Shown one piece after another: positions 26,201 through 38,175 of a stretch of 64,000 nt of DNA (positions are counted from its first letter, which is position 1; every line of letters begins with the position of its first letter). The notes beneath the pieces were generated by a model. The model made no database searches. It was not told where the DNA came from and was given only the letters and a program-made list of their open reading frames with translations. A program made the position numbers and the translations under genes. Source of the DNA: Daphnia carinata (lineage: Eukaryota; Arthropoda; Branchiopoda; Diplostraca; Daphniidae); contig NC_081337.1 in NCBI RefSeq assembly GCF_022539665.2, positions 8,346,679 to 8,410,678 of the forward strand. Reading direction: 5' to 3'.

Positions 26201-27242
26201 TGCCACCCGCAAGAGGGCAAAAAACAATAAAACAATATAAAATCAACAACGTGACAATTTGTTCGGTCGGGTCAAAATACAAAAAAAAATGTGGAGAAAC
26301 CGAAGCAACAGTGCATGTTTATTGCAACAAGCGAAGGCCCAGCTTCTTCGTTTTCTTTTTGATTGATCTTCCGTCAACGGCAAAAGATGCGAGCCGTGGA
26401 TTGCGAGAAGTTGATCGATTGACCACACACCCAAAGGCTCGCGCCCAAACCTCATCACACACATCCAGAGGGGGTGTATGTGTGCGTGCTTGCGGCCAAC
26501 AAGCCACCGCATCCACCACACGACGACAACAGCAACGCCATCGAGTCAATGCACTTTGTGCGATCATAAAAAGACAAAAAAAAAAAAAAAAAAAAAACTG
26601 AGAGAAAACGGCAAAACGAGATGATTGGATTGGTTGGGACGGAGAGGGGGGTGGGGGTGGGGAGAAAACGATGTCCACAATTCTCTCGGACACACCTGGA
26701 CACGAGGACAAAGAAAAGAGAGAGAAATATGGATAACTTTAAGAGAAAGAGGGGGGGGGGGGATTGTGATGTTTGAACGCGTCCCGGGTGAAACAAAAAA
26801 TGATAAGATAACAAACTATTTTGAGTTTCTCCCTCCCCCCTGCGCACTGCTCTCCCCCCCCTCGGTATATCCAAGACGGTGCGACAAACACAATCTACGC
26901 GTTTCAGGTAATAAGAAAAAAAAAACAAGAGGTCCAAAGATGAGCAACGTACATCCTTAATCGGATTAAGTACAAAAAGATAAATGGCTATAAATGCCTA
27001 CCCTAAACACACAACAACCGAAAATAGGATACACGATACATTGGACGCTGGGTCTTTCAATTTTTTTCTGTTTCTTTTACATTTATTATTTTCTTTAAAA
27101 TGTATCGTTACTATTGTGCATATGTGATGTAACTCGATCACGGCCTTTTTCTGAAAGCCACCCTCTCTCTTCTCTCTCTCTGAAAGACTTTCCAAGGGCG
27201 CAAAAAAACAAAAGGAAACAAGAACATTTGAAAAGCGAAGAC

Positions 27243-27280
<38 letters not shown>

Positions 27281-28597
27281 CAAAAACAAAACCGGTCATG
27301 CTTGCTGAAATCGCCCTGCTTTTGTGTGTTTCGTTATTTGCATTTCCCTCAACAACAACAACAAAGTAGCGAGATTTAAAAAGAGAAGAAAGAAAAAAAA
27401 CGAGTTTTCTCCTTTTTTTAAGAGCCAGGGTCGCTTGTTTGCCAAGACGGTAACAAACGTATAAACTGGACACCACCTGAGAGATGGAGGGATCACCGCT
27501 AACGCAACCATGAAGCCACTTGATCAATCGACAGCCAAGTGTTTCTTTCGGTTGACGTGACATCGGGGAATACCTTCTATCCTTTTTTTTTTTTTTTTTT
27601 AAACATACCAAATTAGGTGTAATCAATTCCAATCCATGAGGCCCGCCTTTCCTTTCCAAATCAAAAAGCCGATGATTTTGTTTTTGTTTTTTTTTTTGAA
27701 CAAAACAAAATCTCTTGATCGTTGTGTTCAATTTTTCAAAAATGGCACGTTTAGCACCGCGGCCACTTGAAAAACACAAAACACACACGCAGAGACACAC
27801 ACACACACAGACACACACCAACGTGCAGGTATAAAAATACAAATATATTTTCAAAAACGTGTGGTTGGTTGGAGCTACCAACGTCGACTGAGCTGGCTGG
27901 ACCCAGAAATGTTTAGACGAACCCCCCCCTTCTCTCTCTCTCTCTCTCTCTCTCTCGATAGCCAACTGCACTCTCTCGTGTCTCTCTAGTTAGTCCCTTC
28001 AAAAAGTCCGTCTGTCTTTCTCTTTGCCCCCAACATAGTGGTGGGGGATTGGCTATGGTGGCGAACGGGCCGCGGTCGGGATAAAGCCGTAGAAAGGAAG
28101 ACAAACTGATGGATGAATGGAGTTGTTAAAGAGGAAAAGGCCAGATGAAACGTGAGAGAAAGAGGGGAGGAAAAAACGAAAAAGGAACAAAATAAAAAAG
28201 AAAAGAAGAAGAAGAAGAAAGTGGTTCGAAAAAGAACCTGGGAAATGTGCCCGTCTTTTTCTTTTTCTTTTGGGTTCTTTTCCCTCCCTGTGAGCCCCGG
28301 CGCCTACACCTCAACCACACAGATGGCATTTCGTCAAATGGGGGGAATGGAAAGAGAAGAGAGAGAAGAAAATGAAAAAAAAAAAAAAAAAAAAAAATTT
28401 GGACAGAACTGAGCCGGACCACACGACACGCCGGGAGAAAGAAATAAAAAACAAATTCCCGTTTTTTTTTTTTAAATTTTTTCCTTCTTACACAATGAAT
28501 TTTGTCTCTTATCTTCGTTCTTCTTGCTGATACAATAAAAAAAAATGACGGTTGTTATTTTTCTTATCCTATTCTACTTTATCAAACGGTTGCTTCC

Positions 28598-28633
<36 letters not shown>

Positions 28634-30066
28634 TTAAGAGTTTCCTACGTGTTCAATCGTCCATGTTGACAAATCACACACTTCCGAATAAGGTGGAGCA
28701 AAAACAACTCGAGGCGAATAGCATGTAGACCATCTTTAGAAAAAGATGACCACCATAAAAATATTAAAAAATTATTTACTAGACAAGAATGCAACCAATA
28801 ATATAAAGATGCGTTTCCTTCCCCCCCTGACTTTGAGGCTTGCGCGAGGTTTACCGAAATAAATTTGAAAAAAAAGGACAACCTCTTTTCTCTCTCTCTC
28901 TCTCGGCCCAAAGAAAAGAACTTTTCTTTTTCTTTTTTTTTTTTTTTCTTTTTAGTGCGAACCCTCAACAAAAGGCCAGCAGGCGGGCCGGCATCTCTCT
29001 CTCCATTTGGGGCTATTCCTCGTGCGACCTGTGGCCGGTGTGTTCGAATAGGCCAAAAGGGAAACAAACCCAACACACACACACACACACGCCTTATAAA
29101 TATTATACACTTAAAAACATATCCAACATGCAGACAACTACGGGGAATCTGTTCCCGATAGTCATCGTTTTTTTTTTTCAAACCTTCGGATGATGAAAAA
29201 GAATCTCATTTAAGAAGAAAAGAGAAATGGGAGAAACAACATTTTAAAAAACAAAATTTAGTTTTGGGTATGAAAAGAAAGAAAGAAAGAAAAAAAAAAC
29301 GGAATGAAATCAAGTCTCTCATCTCTTAAATTGCCTACAGCCCGACATTTAGAAAATATATCGTAACCCCCGCGTGTGTGTGTGTTTCACCCGTATATAA
29401 GGGGGGGGGGGGGGTCGGTTTTTGGGTTTCTTTTGAACCAAAAAGGACATTTTGGCCCAAAAGAATAAAAGAGATACAATAATAGATTATCTTCGTAATG
29501 TCATTATGAGTAAAGAGAAACAGAAAAAAAAAGGTCCAACACACACAACGTACCGCAATGATTTAAAAAAAAAAGAAAAAAAAAAAGAGGGACGCTCAAG
29601 AGCGGCGCTGATAAGAAATCTACCGTGAGATAGAGAACACGTTCAAACGTATACAAATATCACGTGACTGCATAAATAATACCCGAAATTCTTACTCAAT
29701 CCCCCCTCTTCTGGTGATCTAGAAGAAAAATCTCTTTTGTGTGTGTGTTGTTGTCGCGCAAGAAACAGATTGATAGATACGACAATATAAAGGGGAAACA
29801 GTTTCAGTCCGAGAGTTTTGCGAGATAAACATCGAAATGGAACACGACGAAAATTAACGCACCGTCTGTGTGGGCGAACCATTTCTTTCTTGGTGCGACC
29901 TTTCGAACTGGCGCGACCCTTGTGCACGTCTCTACATTTTTTTCTTTCCCCCTTAACTCTACCCTGACATCTTTCTTGACTAGCATCTCTTCCCCCCCCC
30001 CCCCCTTACTATAAATAGATGGATGGTGTGTTTCATCCTGCACCTATAGGTTACACGGATACAGCC

Positions 30067-30110
<44 letters not shown>

Positions 30111-33100
30111 CATCGGTGTTTCAACGTGACAAATGACTCGGCGCCAGCTGTGTTCCTTGTTTTTTGTTTTTTTTTCTCCTTCTTCATAGCATCGATGGCG
30201 GCAAAGGTATGCAAAGTCGCTAGGTCGCGCAATTTGTTATTCTAATTGCCTTGTTTTGTTATTTATTTTATTTTTTTTTAAATACATGCCCTAAAGCAAA
30301 TGAAAACATTCCGATAACGTAGCGAACGTTAGTCCCGAAAAAAATAATCAACAAATTATTCTAGATGATAATAAAAACAAGAAATGAATTCGTTAGCGAA
30401 AAGGAAAGAAAAAAAATGCGGAAATAAAGATACGGTTTGCAATTCGCAATGACATAACGGCCATGAAATTAATTAAATGGAAATTTCCAAACCAACGGAT
30501 CGAGTGTGAGAGCCTCTGCGGGGACGTGCGCGATTTTTTTTTGTTTTGTTTGGAATCCTGGAACGCGTGAACACTATACAGCTATCGAAAAAAGTTCCAG
30601 GACACCGGAGCTTTTACAACCCCTTCATCCTCATAAAAATGAAATTTTTTTTTCAGGGGTGAAAAAAAAAAAAAAAAGATCGGAATTTCCTTGCTAGTTT
30701 ACGGTTTTTTACTTTATTTTAAATACATAAAATAAAAAGGGCGCGGGCGGAATTCCTCTTCTTTTTTTTTTTTTCCTGTTACCTTGCGGAGAAAGAAACC
30801 TTCCTCTTTGTCAACCGCTTTTCATTGGGAAGAAAAAAAGGGGGGGGAGAAAAAAAAAAAAAAGAAATAGCCCGGCCATATAACAAGGTCCAATACGTCC
30901 AGGAAAAAGAATTTGGAAAATAAAAAAAGGGACACCCACCGCACAGAGTCTATCGTTTTCCCTTTGTTATGGTTTGGTGTCAACCCGAACCCGTCGTCCT
31001 CGTCTAACCAATCAGAGGCAGGTGATATATATACTCGTCAGAGAAAACAAACAAAATAAAAAAAAAAGAGAAAAGAGGAAGACCGCCAAGTTGGATCGAC
31101 CACCTCAAGTACAACTTCCGGCTTCAACTGGAAGAAGATATCATTCCAATCAAGTGCTCCTCTCACTGAGTTTCACAGTAGGTCTCTATTTCATTTTAAT
31201 TTTTTTTTTTTTGTAAGTAAAATAAATAAGAAACCCACCAACAAACAAAAAAAAAAAAAGAAAAATGTGTTTTAAAAAGATTATTTTCCTTCTAACTAGT
31301 CGTCTGCACGAAACGCCGGAAAACATGGTCGGCTTGGTTCTCGTCACACCCAAGATAAAGAGTGTGGGGTGGAAAAAAAAAATGCATTCTTTTCGGAGAG
31401 GCAAAGCGGGTGGTGCATGTATTAGATATAAGAGAGAGGAGGGGGGATATAAATAGGCCTATTATGTTTCAGGGTGGAAAATATTTCCGTCCCTCGACAT
31501 TTTATCTTTTACGAGGCCATTTTTTTTTTAGTATTTGAAAATGATTAAATTTTTTTTTTTTTTTTTGTTTTTCATTTCAATCATTTTAAAATGAAATTTT
31601 CCCGTATGGGAAAAGAGAGGGGGAAAAAAGGTCACGTCAATGTCAGACAAAGAGAATGGTAAGAAAATAGAGTGCAACAAAATGCCGTGAAAGGAGGCAA
31701 GACGTGATCGTGTCACGGACGATCAATTGCGTTTGCCAAAAAATACTACCCTCCCCCTCCCCCTCCAGAAAATTGGCAAGAGAGGCTGTCCATCAGTTTG
31801 AACGAGACGCCCCCGAATAATTTTTTTAAAAAAGCGCCGAGAAAACAAACGGTACCCAACAACAAAAATACCGGCTTTTTTGTTGTTGTTGTTGTTGTTT
31901 AAGTATAGAATGAAAAAAAAAAAAAAAAAAAGAGCTTTTGCCTGCCGGTAGTGAGGGGTGTGTTTCTATTCGTTGCTTTTATTTTCTTTCAAGTTTGTTG
32001 AACCAGTTTCTCGTGTACTGCCTTGTGTGTTAATCATCGAGATTGTTTGGACTCTTTTTTTTTTTTTTCTTGTGCTCTTACGACGGGTAAACGGCGGAGG
32101 CTGTTGTTGGTGGAGCGTGTGAAAACTATCTGGAGGAGACAAGAGAAATGGAGAAAGACAATGATTGGTGGTTATAAGAAGAGAACTGAGGTTTCTTCGT
32201 CTTTCCCAAGACACGCGATCTGCCTGCCCCGTGTGGTGGGTTTGTAACGGCAGATCGAATGGCTCTCTCTCTCTTCCTCAAAACAACAAAAATATGTGAG
32301 CTCACACCAGCAGTTATTCAGTTCACCACTAACCGACACATCGGAAATAAGGGGCGACGTCATGCAGAGAAAACCGGCACCAAATAACAAGAGGCAAAAC
32401 GCAAGCAGGACATACCGCAGCCGGCAATCATCTTCTTTTTGCACACACACACACACATCTGTCTACGAAGAAAAAAAGAAGGTCGCACAAATGAAAGGTC
32501 ATCATCTGCTGGCCGTGTAATTCGATGCGGCTTCAATGACTAAAAAGGGCGTGTTCTTTTAAACGAAAATCTTCTCTTTTTTTTTTCTCGTTACGACTGT
32601 TTTCTTCCAAGGAAATGAGGGAAAGATGTTTCCCCTCAAAACTAAACAAAAAATCAAAAGACTCGGCCGCGATTGATTCAACGCAGCTGTTGAAACATGG
32701 CCAGAGTATAACAAATCTCGCCCACGGCTTTATTTGATCTCAATCTTCTTTTTTTTTTCTTCCCTACATTTCAAAAGGAGAAAAATGGACCTCAAAGCAA
32801 AAAGAAAATCGTCAGAGGCCATCAGAGGTTACTATCTTCTTTACCTGTCGGCGGGAAAAATGGTTCCATTCAAAAAGATCCGCCAGAGGGGGGTCAAAAC
32901 AAAGTCCACAATTACAACAGACACACGCGCGCGCCCATTTACCTCCCTTCTTTTCTTTTTTTTTAACAGGTATAATAACAAGGAGAAAAGAGGTCATCAG
33001 TAGTCGTTGGTGTAACCTAAGGTACTTGCTACAGTGTTCCCATCTTCACTTGTTAACATTCAAAAAGAGACTACAATAAAAAAAAAAAAAAAAAAAAGAA

Positions 33101-36100
33101 GGGCGGGTCTTAAAAAAAAAAAACCGTGTAATTGCTGTTGAAAAGAAGTCCCCTCGTCTTTTCTCTTTCCCAATCTGAAAGCTGATCGTTTATACCTGCG
33201 TACCCTGTACAGACACACACACACACACACAAAATGCTACCACCAGAGGTAGGAAGGTCGATATAAAAGACGTTTCGCTAGAGAAAAACTTTGTGTTGAC
33301 AACAGTGCAAGGCCAACGGCTTGCCGTAATTTCAATGTTTGGCATTGAAAAACAAAAAAAAAACAAAAAAAAAAAGTGAAATTCAAGGAGAAGAAAATAT
33401 GGAGGGAAGGGAGGCGATAGGCAAATTATATCGACGACTTGACAGCTCCGTGGTCGTGGGTTCGGCTCTAACGAATACGATTCATCATCATTTCAAAAAA
33501 TGTTTTTTTTTTCTCCTCCGGTATCTTGAATTAATTAGGTCGGCACGCCAATAGAAGAAGAAACGTCTCAAAAAATGGAACCATGGCATTTGTTTACGTT
33601 TGAGAAACACAGCAACTCTCGCTCTCACGTGAACTCCCTCCACCCAAAAGAAGAAGAAAGAGGGCAGACCCCCGAGTGCATGTCTTTTGGCTCGACTGTC
33701 GTATAATTATCGTAGAGAGCGATTCACACCGACCGTGCACCATGTGAATCGAAAGTTAAGACAAGGTCACAAACAGTTCTTCTTCATTTTTTTTTTTTTT
33801 TTTTTTGCTTTCTGCCTATACAAAAAGAGGAACGACTTAAAGGGAAAAAAAAAAAAGAGATACAAGTCTCACTGCATATTTTATAATGCCTGTCTGAATT
33901 GATCAACTGCTGGAGGGTCACCATTAAAAGAAAATGAATTTAAAAGAGAGAAGAAAAAAAAAACGCACCACTGGCTTCATTCCGAAAAATCAGAATGACG
34001 AGAGCCGTTACGTCACACCATTTTTCTTCTACTTTTTTATGCACGATTTCTCCTCCCTTGTTTCGTTAGGGCATTTGAAAAAGAAAAAGGAGGGGTGAAC
34101 GTCTCATTCGATTTGCTCGTCTGTCGCTGCCTATGAACAAATCAAAAACTGATTTGAAACGTTTCAACAGATGCACAGAGCAAGTACTACGTCAAAAGAT
34201 CCGTTGCGCCATTTAAAAAAAAAGGGAATGTACACACACACACACACACATGGACACACAGCGAATAAGAAATGATGAACGGACCAAAAGAATAGGCACG
34301 ATTAACTTCGGATGTCACGCGGGTTCGTTCCACTTTTTTTTTTGTGGGTCTTCTCTCTCCCTTAGAACTGCCCTTTAAGAAAAAAATAAAAATAAATCCC
34401 AACTGTGCACACAAGTTTGTAGACGTGTTTATAAAAAAACAAATCTATCCTATCTGATGTCTTTTTAAATAGTTATCGTTTTGATTTATTTTTCTCGTTT
34501 GATTCTTTTGAATCTCTCCCCCCCCCCCTCTGAAAATAACAGATGACGGTGTGATTAAGGAGCATCTCCCTCCGAAAACAAAGGAAAAAAAAAAAAAAAA
34601 AAAAGGTGGATAGCATTTCCAATCAGCATCTTGTGTTACCTCACACACACGGATAAAGGGTATATATCTATAGGGGCGTTTCTTCTTCTCCGTCCATCTT
34701 TTTCTTTTCTTTTTTCGGCAACCCTTCCTGTCCCTTTTTTTTTTTCGTGTTGAACGAAAAGCTCTACAAATACATTTATTAACTATTTTACTCAATCATC
34801 CCATTTCCCACGTGAAAAACACATAAAAACAAATTTTAACAGCGCCCTACCGAACACAGCTAAATAAACTGATATCCCCCCCAAAAAAAAATAAGAAAAA
34901 AAGGGAAAGAAAACTAACACAATAAACTACCAGTTTACTGTTCACGGCTAACTAGCTTGGCAAACTAGACGAGAATGTGTTTTGACGCGAGTTCACATCA
35001 CTGATGATGTGTCGTCGGTGGCGCGCGCGCGAGCGCGGCGAGTCTTTTTTCAATGAGAATAAACGAAACAAGAAAAAAACATCAACTTTTGTGGTTGTTG
35101 TGTTTTCGAGAATCAATTATCAGTCAATGAGGACAGAACGGAATGTGACCGTCCGAAAAAGAAACCTGAGATCTGCTGATTCATTCAAAGGCAACAGAAA
35201 ATAAAATGGAAAAATCCTTAAAAGTGTTTGGAAATGGGAAAAGCAGCTGCTCCATCATCTCTTTCTTCTTGACTCTTGGGGGGCTTTTAACGGATGCGGA
35301 ATGCGGTTTATCCTCTGCACGATACCAAAAGCTCTCCTCCCTTATTTTTCGACAACAACAACAACAACAACATGCGAGTCCTGCGAGTTGTCAAAGAATT
35401 TTTTCGTTTTTTGAGAAACGGATGTTGTCATTAGAGAGAGCTGAAAACCTTTTGGATCACAATCCATTAGGTGTGAACACACGCTTCAAGTGTTTGTGTG
35501 AGAATCAAAACCACATCAATTACGAAGAGCCTCAAAACATGGCCGAGAGGGGGGTGGGAGACTATATTATTCCTCTAGCTTCCTATGGGTGGGAGGGGAG
35601 ATCTGTCACGTTGGCAAAGACTACAACATCCATCACTTGCGCGACACGACCAGAGAGAGAGAGTTCAAAGTCATCCCCTTTTCGTTTGCTGGTTGTACTA
35701 GACACGCGGCCAATTTCGTCCGCGAGGGGTTAAAAAAAACCTCCCAAAGAAACGAGAAAGATTAGGACCGAAGAAAAAAAAAAAAAAAAAAAAACCCAAC
35801 ACCCCGTGGATACGGTACCCCCTGTCAGACACATTGGGGCCCCCCTTAAAAAGTAAGCACGTTCCTTGTTGAACCGGAACACATGGCCGACCCTTCCGTA
35901 ATACTAACAGGAGCCTCAATAACAAGTTATCCGTGCAGGCAACGATGAACATTTTTTTTTTGTGGGTGTAGGGGTGGACAGGTCTCCCTCCTGCAAGAAA
36001 TCAACCCAATCAACTTTTTGTTTTCATTTCTCCCCCTTCCCTTTTTTTCTGATGTGACCTACTACTGTGTCGGCAACTGATTGACTATGGGGCCAACCTA

Positions 36101-38175
36101 GTCAATAAACTAGATGTGGTCTCAAATAAAATAACGCAATTTCGGTTGGCTAACGAAAAAAGTTCAAAGTAGGTCACGTGGCGGCGCTTTGTCTGGGGGG
36201 AAGAGGCAAAAGTTTGGGAGGGTCGATGGTAGACTAGTCGTTGCGTGCGCTTCGCAATGATGGATGAAATTGTTCAGAGAAAGTCTATATCAATGTAATA
36301 TACATGCAATTGTATAAACCCCCTCCCTTTTCTTAACCTTCGCGAGGGATTTTCTTTTTCTTTTACAAGACGTGCTTCGCACAACCAGACAGCAAAAAAA
36401 TGTCGTTCACCCAAGGATAGGGAAAATGAGGAGAAGAAAATGAAAAAAAAAAACGTGATGTTGTTGCTTTTCCAAAGATATTCCCTTCTTTATGTGGCAA
36501 GTATTCGAAAGATGCAGCCCACCTTACTATTCCAACCTGATCTTGTATCGCAGGATGAAATCAATAACAATGGGAAAGAAGATTCGAGCCGACGATGGGT
36601 CAACAACAATGACACATCTTTTTTTTTTTCTTCGTCGACTACCATATAAAAATACAAGAATTTCTTTCCCAACCATTGAATTTAAATTATTGTTTTCATC
36701 CTATTCTTTCTCCTGGCATTGAGACACGAAGATGACTCAATCTGTCAAAAGTCCATTTTTTTCTGTTCCCGTCTGCCGATATGGTCCCGCATCAAACAAC
36801 AACAAACTGATGGATGCTAGAGAAAAAATCAAAAGGAATTCTGTTCCCCCCCCCCCCCCATATATTTTCACTTTGGCCCACAACTTCATTCGTCAACGAC
36901 CTCAATAACTATCCTGTAGGAAGATGGGGGGGGGGGGTTTCTTTGAAGAAGAGGCTACCCAATTCAAGGCTGCCTTATGATTGAAAGCAATAAAAAATTT
37001 AAATAAACGAATGACAACGTTTAGCTATGGTCAACTCAATTGGTCAGTGGAGCCAGCAGATGCTCATTTTATGGGATGAGTTCCCCTTAGTTTTGGAAAA
37101 AGAAAAAAAGATTCAATACATCACGATTCTCTTTTAATGGCCTATTTGACCAGTTGGATGGAAACAAACTTGTCCTAGATTTCACAACTCCGGGACTGGA
37201 CAATCAATGTCTTGTAATCGAGCGTGTCTTTAACTTTTTTTTTAAAGAAAATAGTGAGGCAAGTTCATTGATCCGTGAGAGCTTTTAGGAAATTGTTTGG
37301 GAAAAATCATTAAAGGGCCATCAGCAGACATTGCGTTACGAAGTTTGGGGTTGATGGTAACACAAGGACAAACAAACACACAGAAAAATTAAGGCCTGCC
37401 ACTGGTTTTCATCTTTCGGCGCTCGTTGTAACACGACTCGACTTTTAGTATATACACAAAGAAACGTCGGTCAAGTCAATCATTCCGCACATAAATACCA
37501 CACAAAAAAATAAAGACGTCCCTAACAAACAATGAAGCCATTTTCTTCATTGTCGCCAAGGATTTCAAGGTCAATCAACTCATACGCGGTTTCAAAAAAA
37601 AATAAAAAGCTTCAATAAAAAAAAAATGGAAAATGGCCGAAAAATCCGGGAGTTTCACGATCTTTTCGGCGTATGTTCAACGAGAGCGTGTGACTCTTGG
37701 GATGCGGTGCCCAAATAAACTAACACAAAAAAAAGGAAAAAAAAACTTGAAAAACAACATTTTTTGTTTGTTTTGTTTCCTTTTTTCCAGAGGGTTGAAC
37801 TTCCGGTCGGAATAGCATACACACATTGGAAAGAAGAAAAAAAAAAGAATTTCGTTCGCGCGTTTGAATGCAACCGCCAGAGGCGCTGATCGAAAATCGA
37901 ACCCCCCCCCCCCCCCGTTTTTCTCTTTGGTTTTCTCTCTCGTTTTCTAAGAAAAAACATGACGAATACAAATTAGCGATACGTGTGCAACCGGCCTTGA
38001 TATTTTCGTTACGATAAGCTAAATAGAAGGTTGCATTCTATCATATCTTTCATAAAGCAAAACGTCGTTAATGAAGGGAGAGAAAAAGAAATGTTGGTTC
38101 CTTACCGTAAAAGTCGTCCCACGAGGCGCCGACGTCCAAATGGCCACTACGCGGTGGCTTCTGCACCGATTCCAT
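11329..38175 (-). CDS. Rho guanine-nucleotide exchange factor, PLEKHG1/2/3 type (DH-PH protein)
   Basis: Twelve coding exons on the minus strand, in order: 38106-38175, 18972-19205, 18121-18806, 16002-16222, 15235-15706, 14989-15084, 14390-14764, 14147-14287, 12985-14052, 12722-12882, 12232-12652 and 11329-12165. They total 4782 bases (1593 residues) and all phases agree. A Ser/Thr-rich, acidic N-terminal part with a Glu run leads into a DH domain at about residues 305-495 ([34 protein letters not shown]). A PH domain follows at about 515-615, ending [12 protein letters not shown]. The long C-terminal tail is rich in Ser, Pro and charged residues and ends [18 protein letters not shown]. Family members activate Rho-type GTPases at the membrane and cytoskeleton. 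The first exon ([16 protein letters not shown]...) is the least certain part; it is supported by a GTAAGG donor and matching phase. Confidence 0.88.
15756..15771. repeat. 16-base G homopolymer in an intron
   Basis: An uninterrupted G run in the PLEKHG intron between the exons at 15706 and 16002. Read from the gene's strand it is a C run. Confidence 0.9.
15964..15989. repeat. GA microsatellite
   Basis: An uninterrupted GA dinucleotide run about 13 bases beyond the exon that ends at 16002, so it lies at the start of that intron (CT on the gene's strand). Confidence 0.9.
18232..18258 (-). repeat. Trinucleotide run coding a poly-Glu tract
   Basis: A run of CTC/CCT on the plus strand (GAG/GAA codons on the coding strand) encodes about nine Glu residues just before the DH domain of the PLEKHG-like protein. 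It continues into an Asp/Glu-rich stretch. Such a run is prone to length variation. Confidence 0.85.
20067..20088. repeat. GA microsatellite
   Basis: Dinucleotide run in the giant PLEKHG intron. Confidence 0.85.
25898..25919. repeat. CA microsatellite
   Basis: Dinucleotide run in the giant PLEKHG intron. Confidence 0.85.
27248..27276. repeat. CA microsatellite
   Basis: About 14 uninterrupted CA units in the giant PLEKHG intron. Confidence 0.9.
27930..27956. repeat. CT microsatellite
   Basis: About 13 uninterrupted units, preceded by a short C run. Confidence 0.9.
30071..30109. repeat. GT microsatellite
   Basis: About 19 uninterrupted GT units, the longest dinucleotide run in the window; likely variable between individuals. 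Confidence 0.92.
36166..36180. promoter_or_regulatory. Candidate ROR/HR3-type site overlapping a CACGTG E-box
   Basis: AAAGTAGGTCA (36166-36176) matches the monomer site WAWNTRGGTCA bound by ROR/HR3/E75-class nuclear receptors. It overlaps CACGTG at 36175-36180. An inverted copy of the core, GTGACCTACT, lies at 36054-36063. It sits about 1.9 kb downstream of the predicted first coding exon of the PLEKHG-like gene. The sequence match is exact; any function is inference. Confidence 0.3.

Larger units (their letters stand above)
19206..38105 (-). other. Giant first coding intron of the PLEKHG-like gene
   Basis: About 18.9 kb between the predicted first coding exon and the rest of the gene. I searched both strands and found no exon set that holds together; the open frames seen are low-complexity. 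The intron is dense in A and T runs of 10-30 bases, long G or C runs (23400-23413, 29401-29414, 29992-30005, 36846-36859, about 37903-37917) and CA, GA and CT microsatellites. Alternative first exons or enhancers could lie within, for example near 24930-25010 and 35000-35040, which are richer in GC. Confidence 0.7.

Noticed and set aside
35206-35733. A 175-residue open frame with a Gln run inside the giant intron
   Set aside because: No domain, no splice context and biased low-complexity composition; most likely chance.
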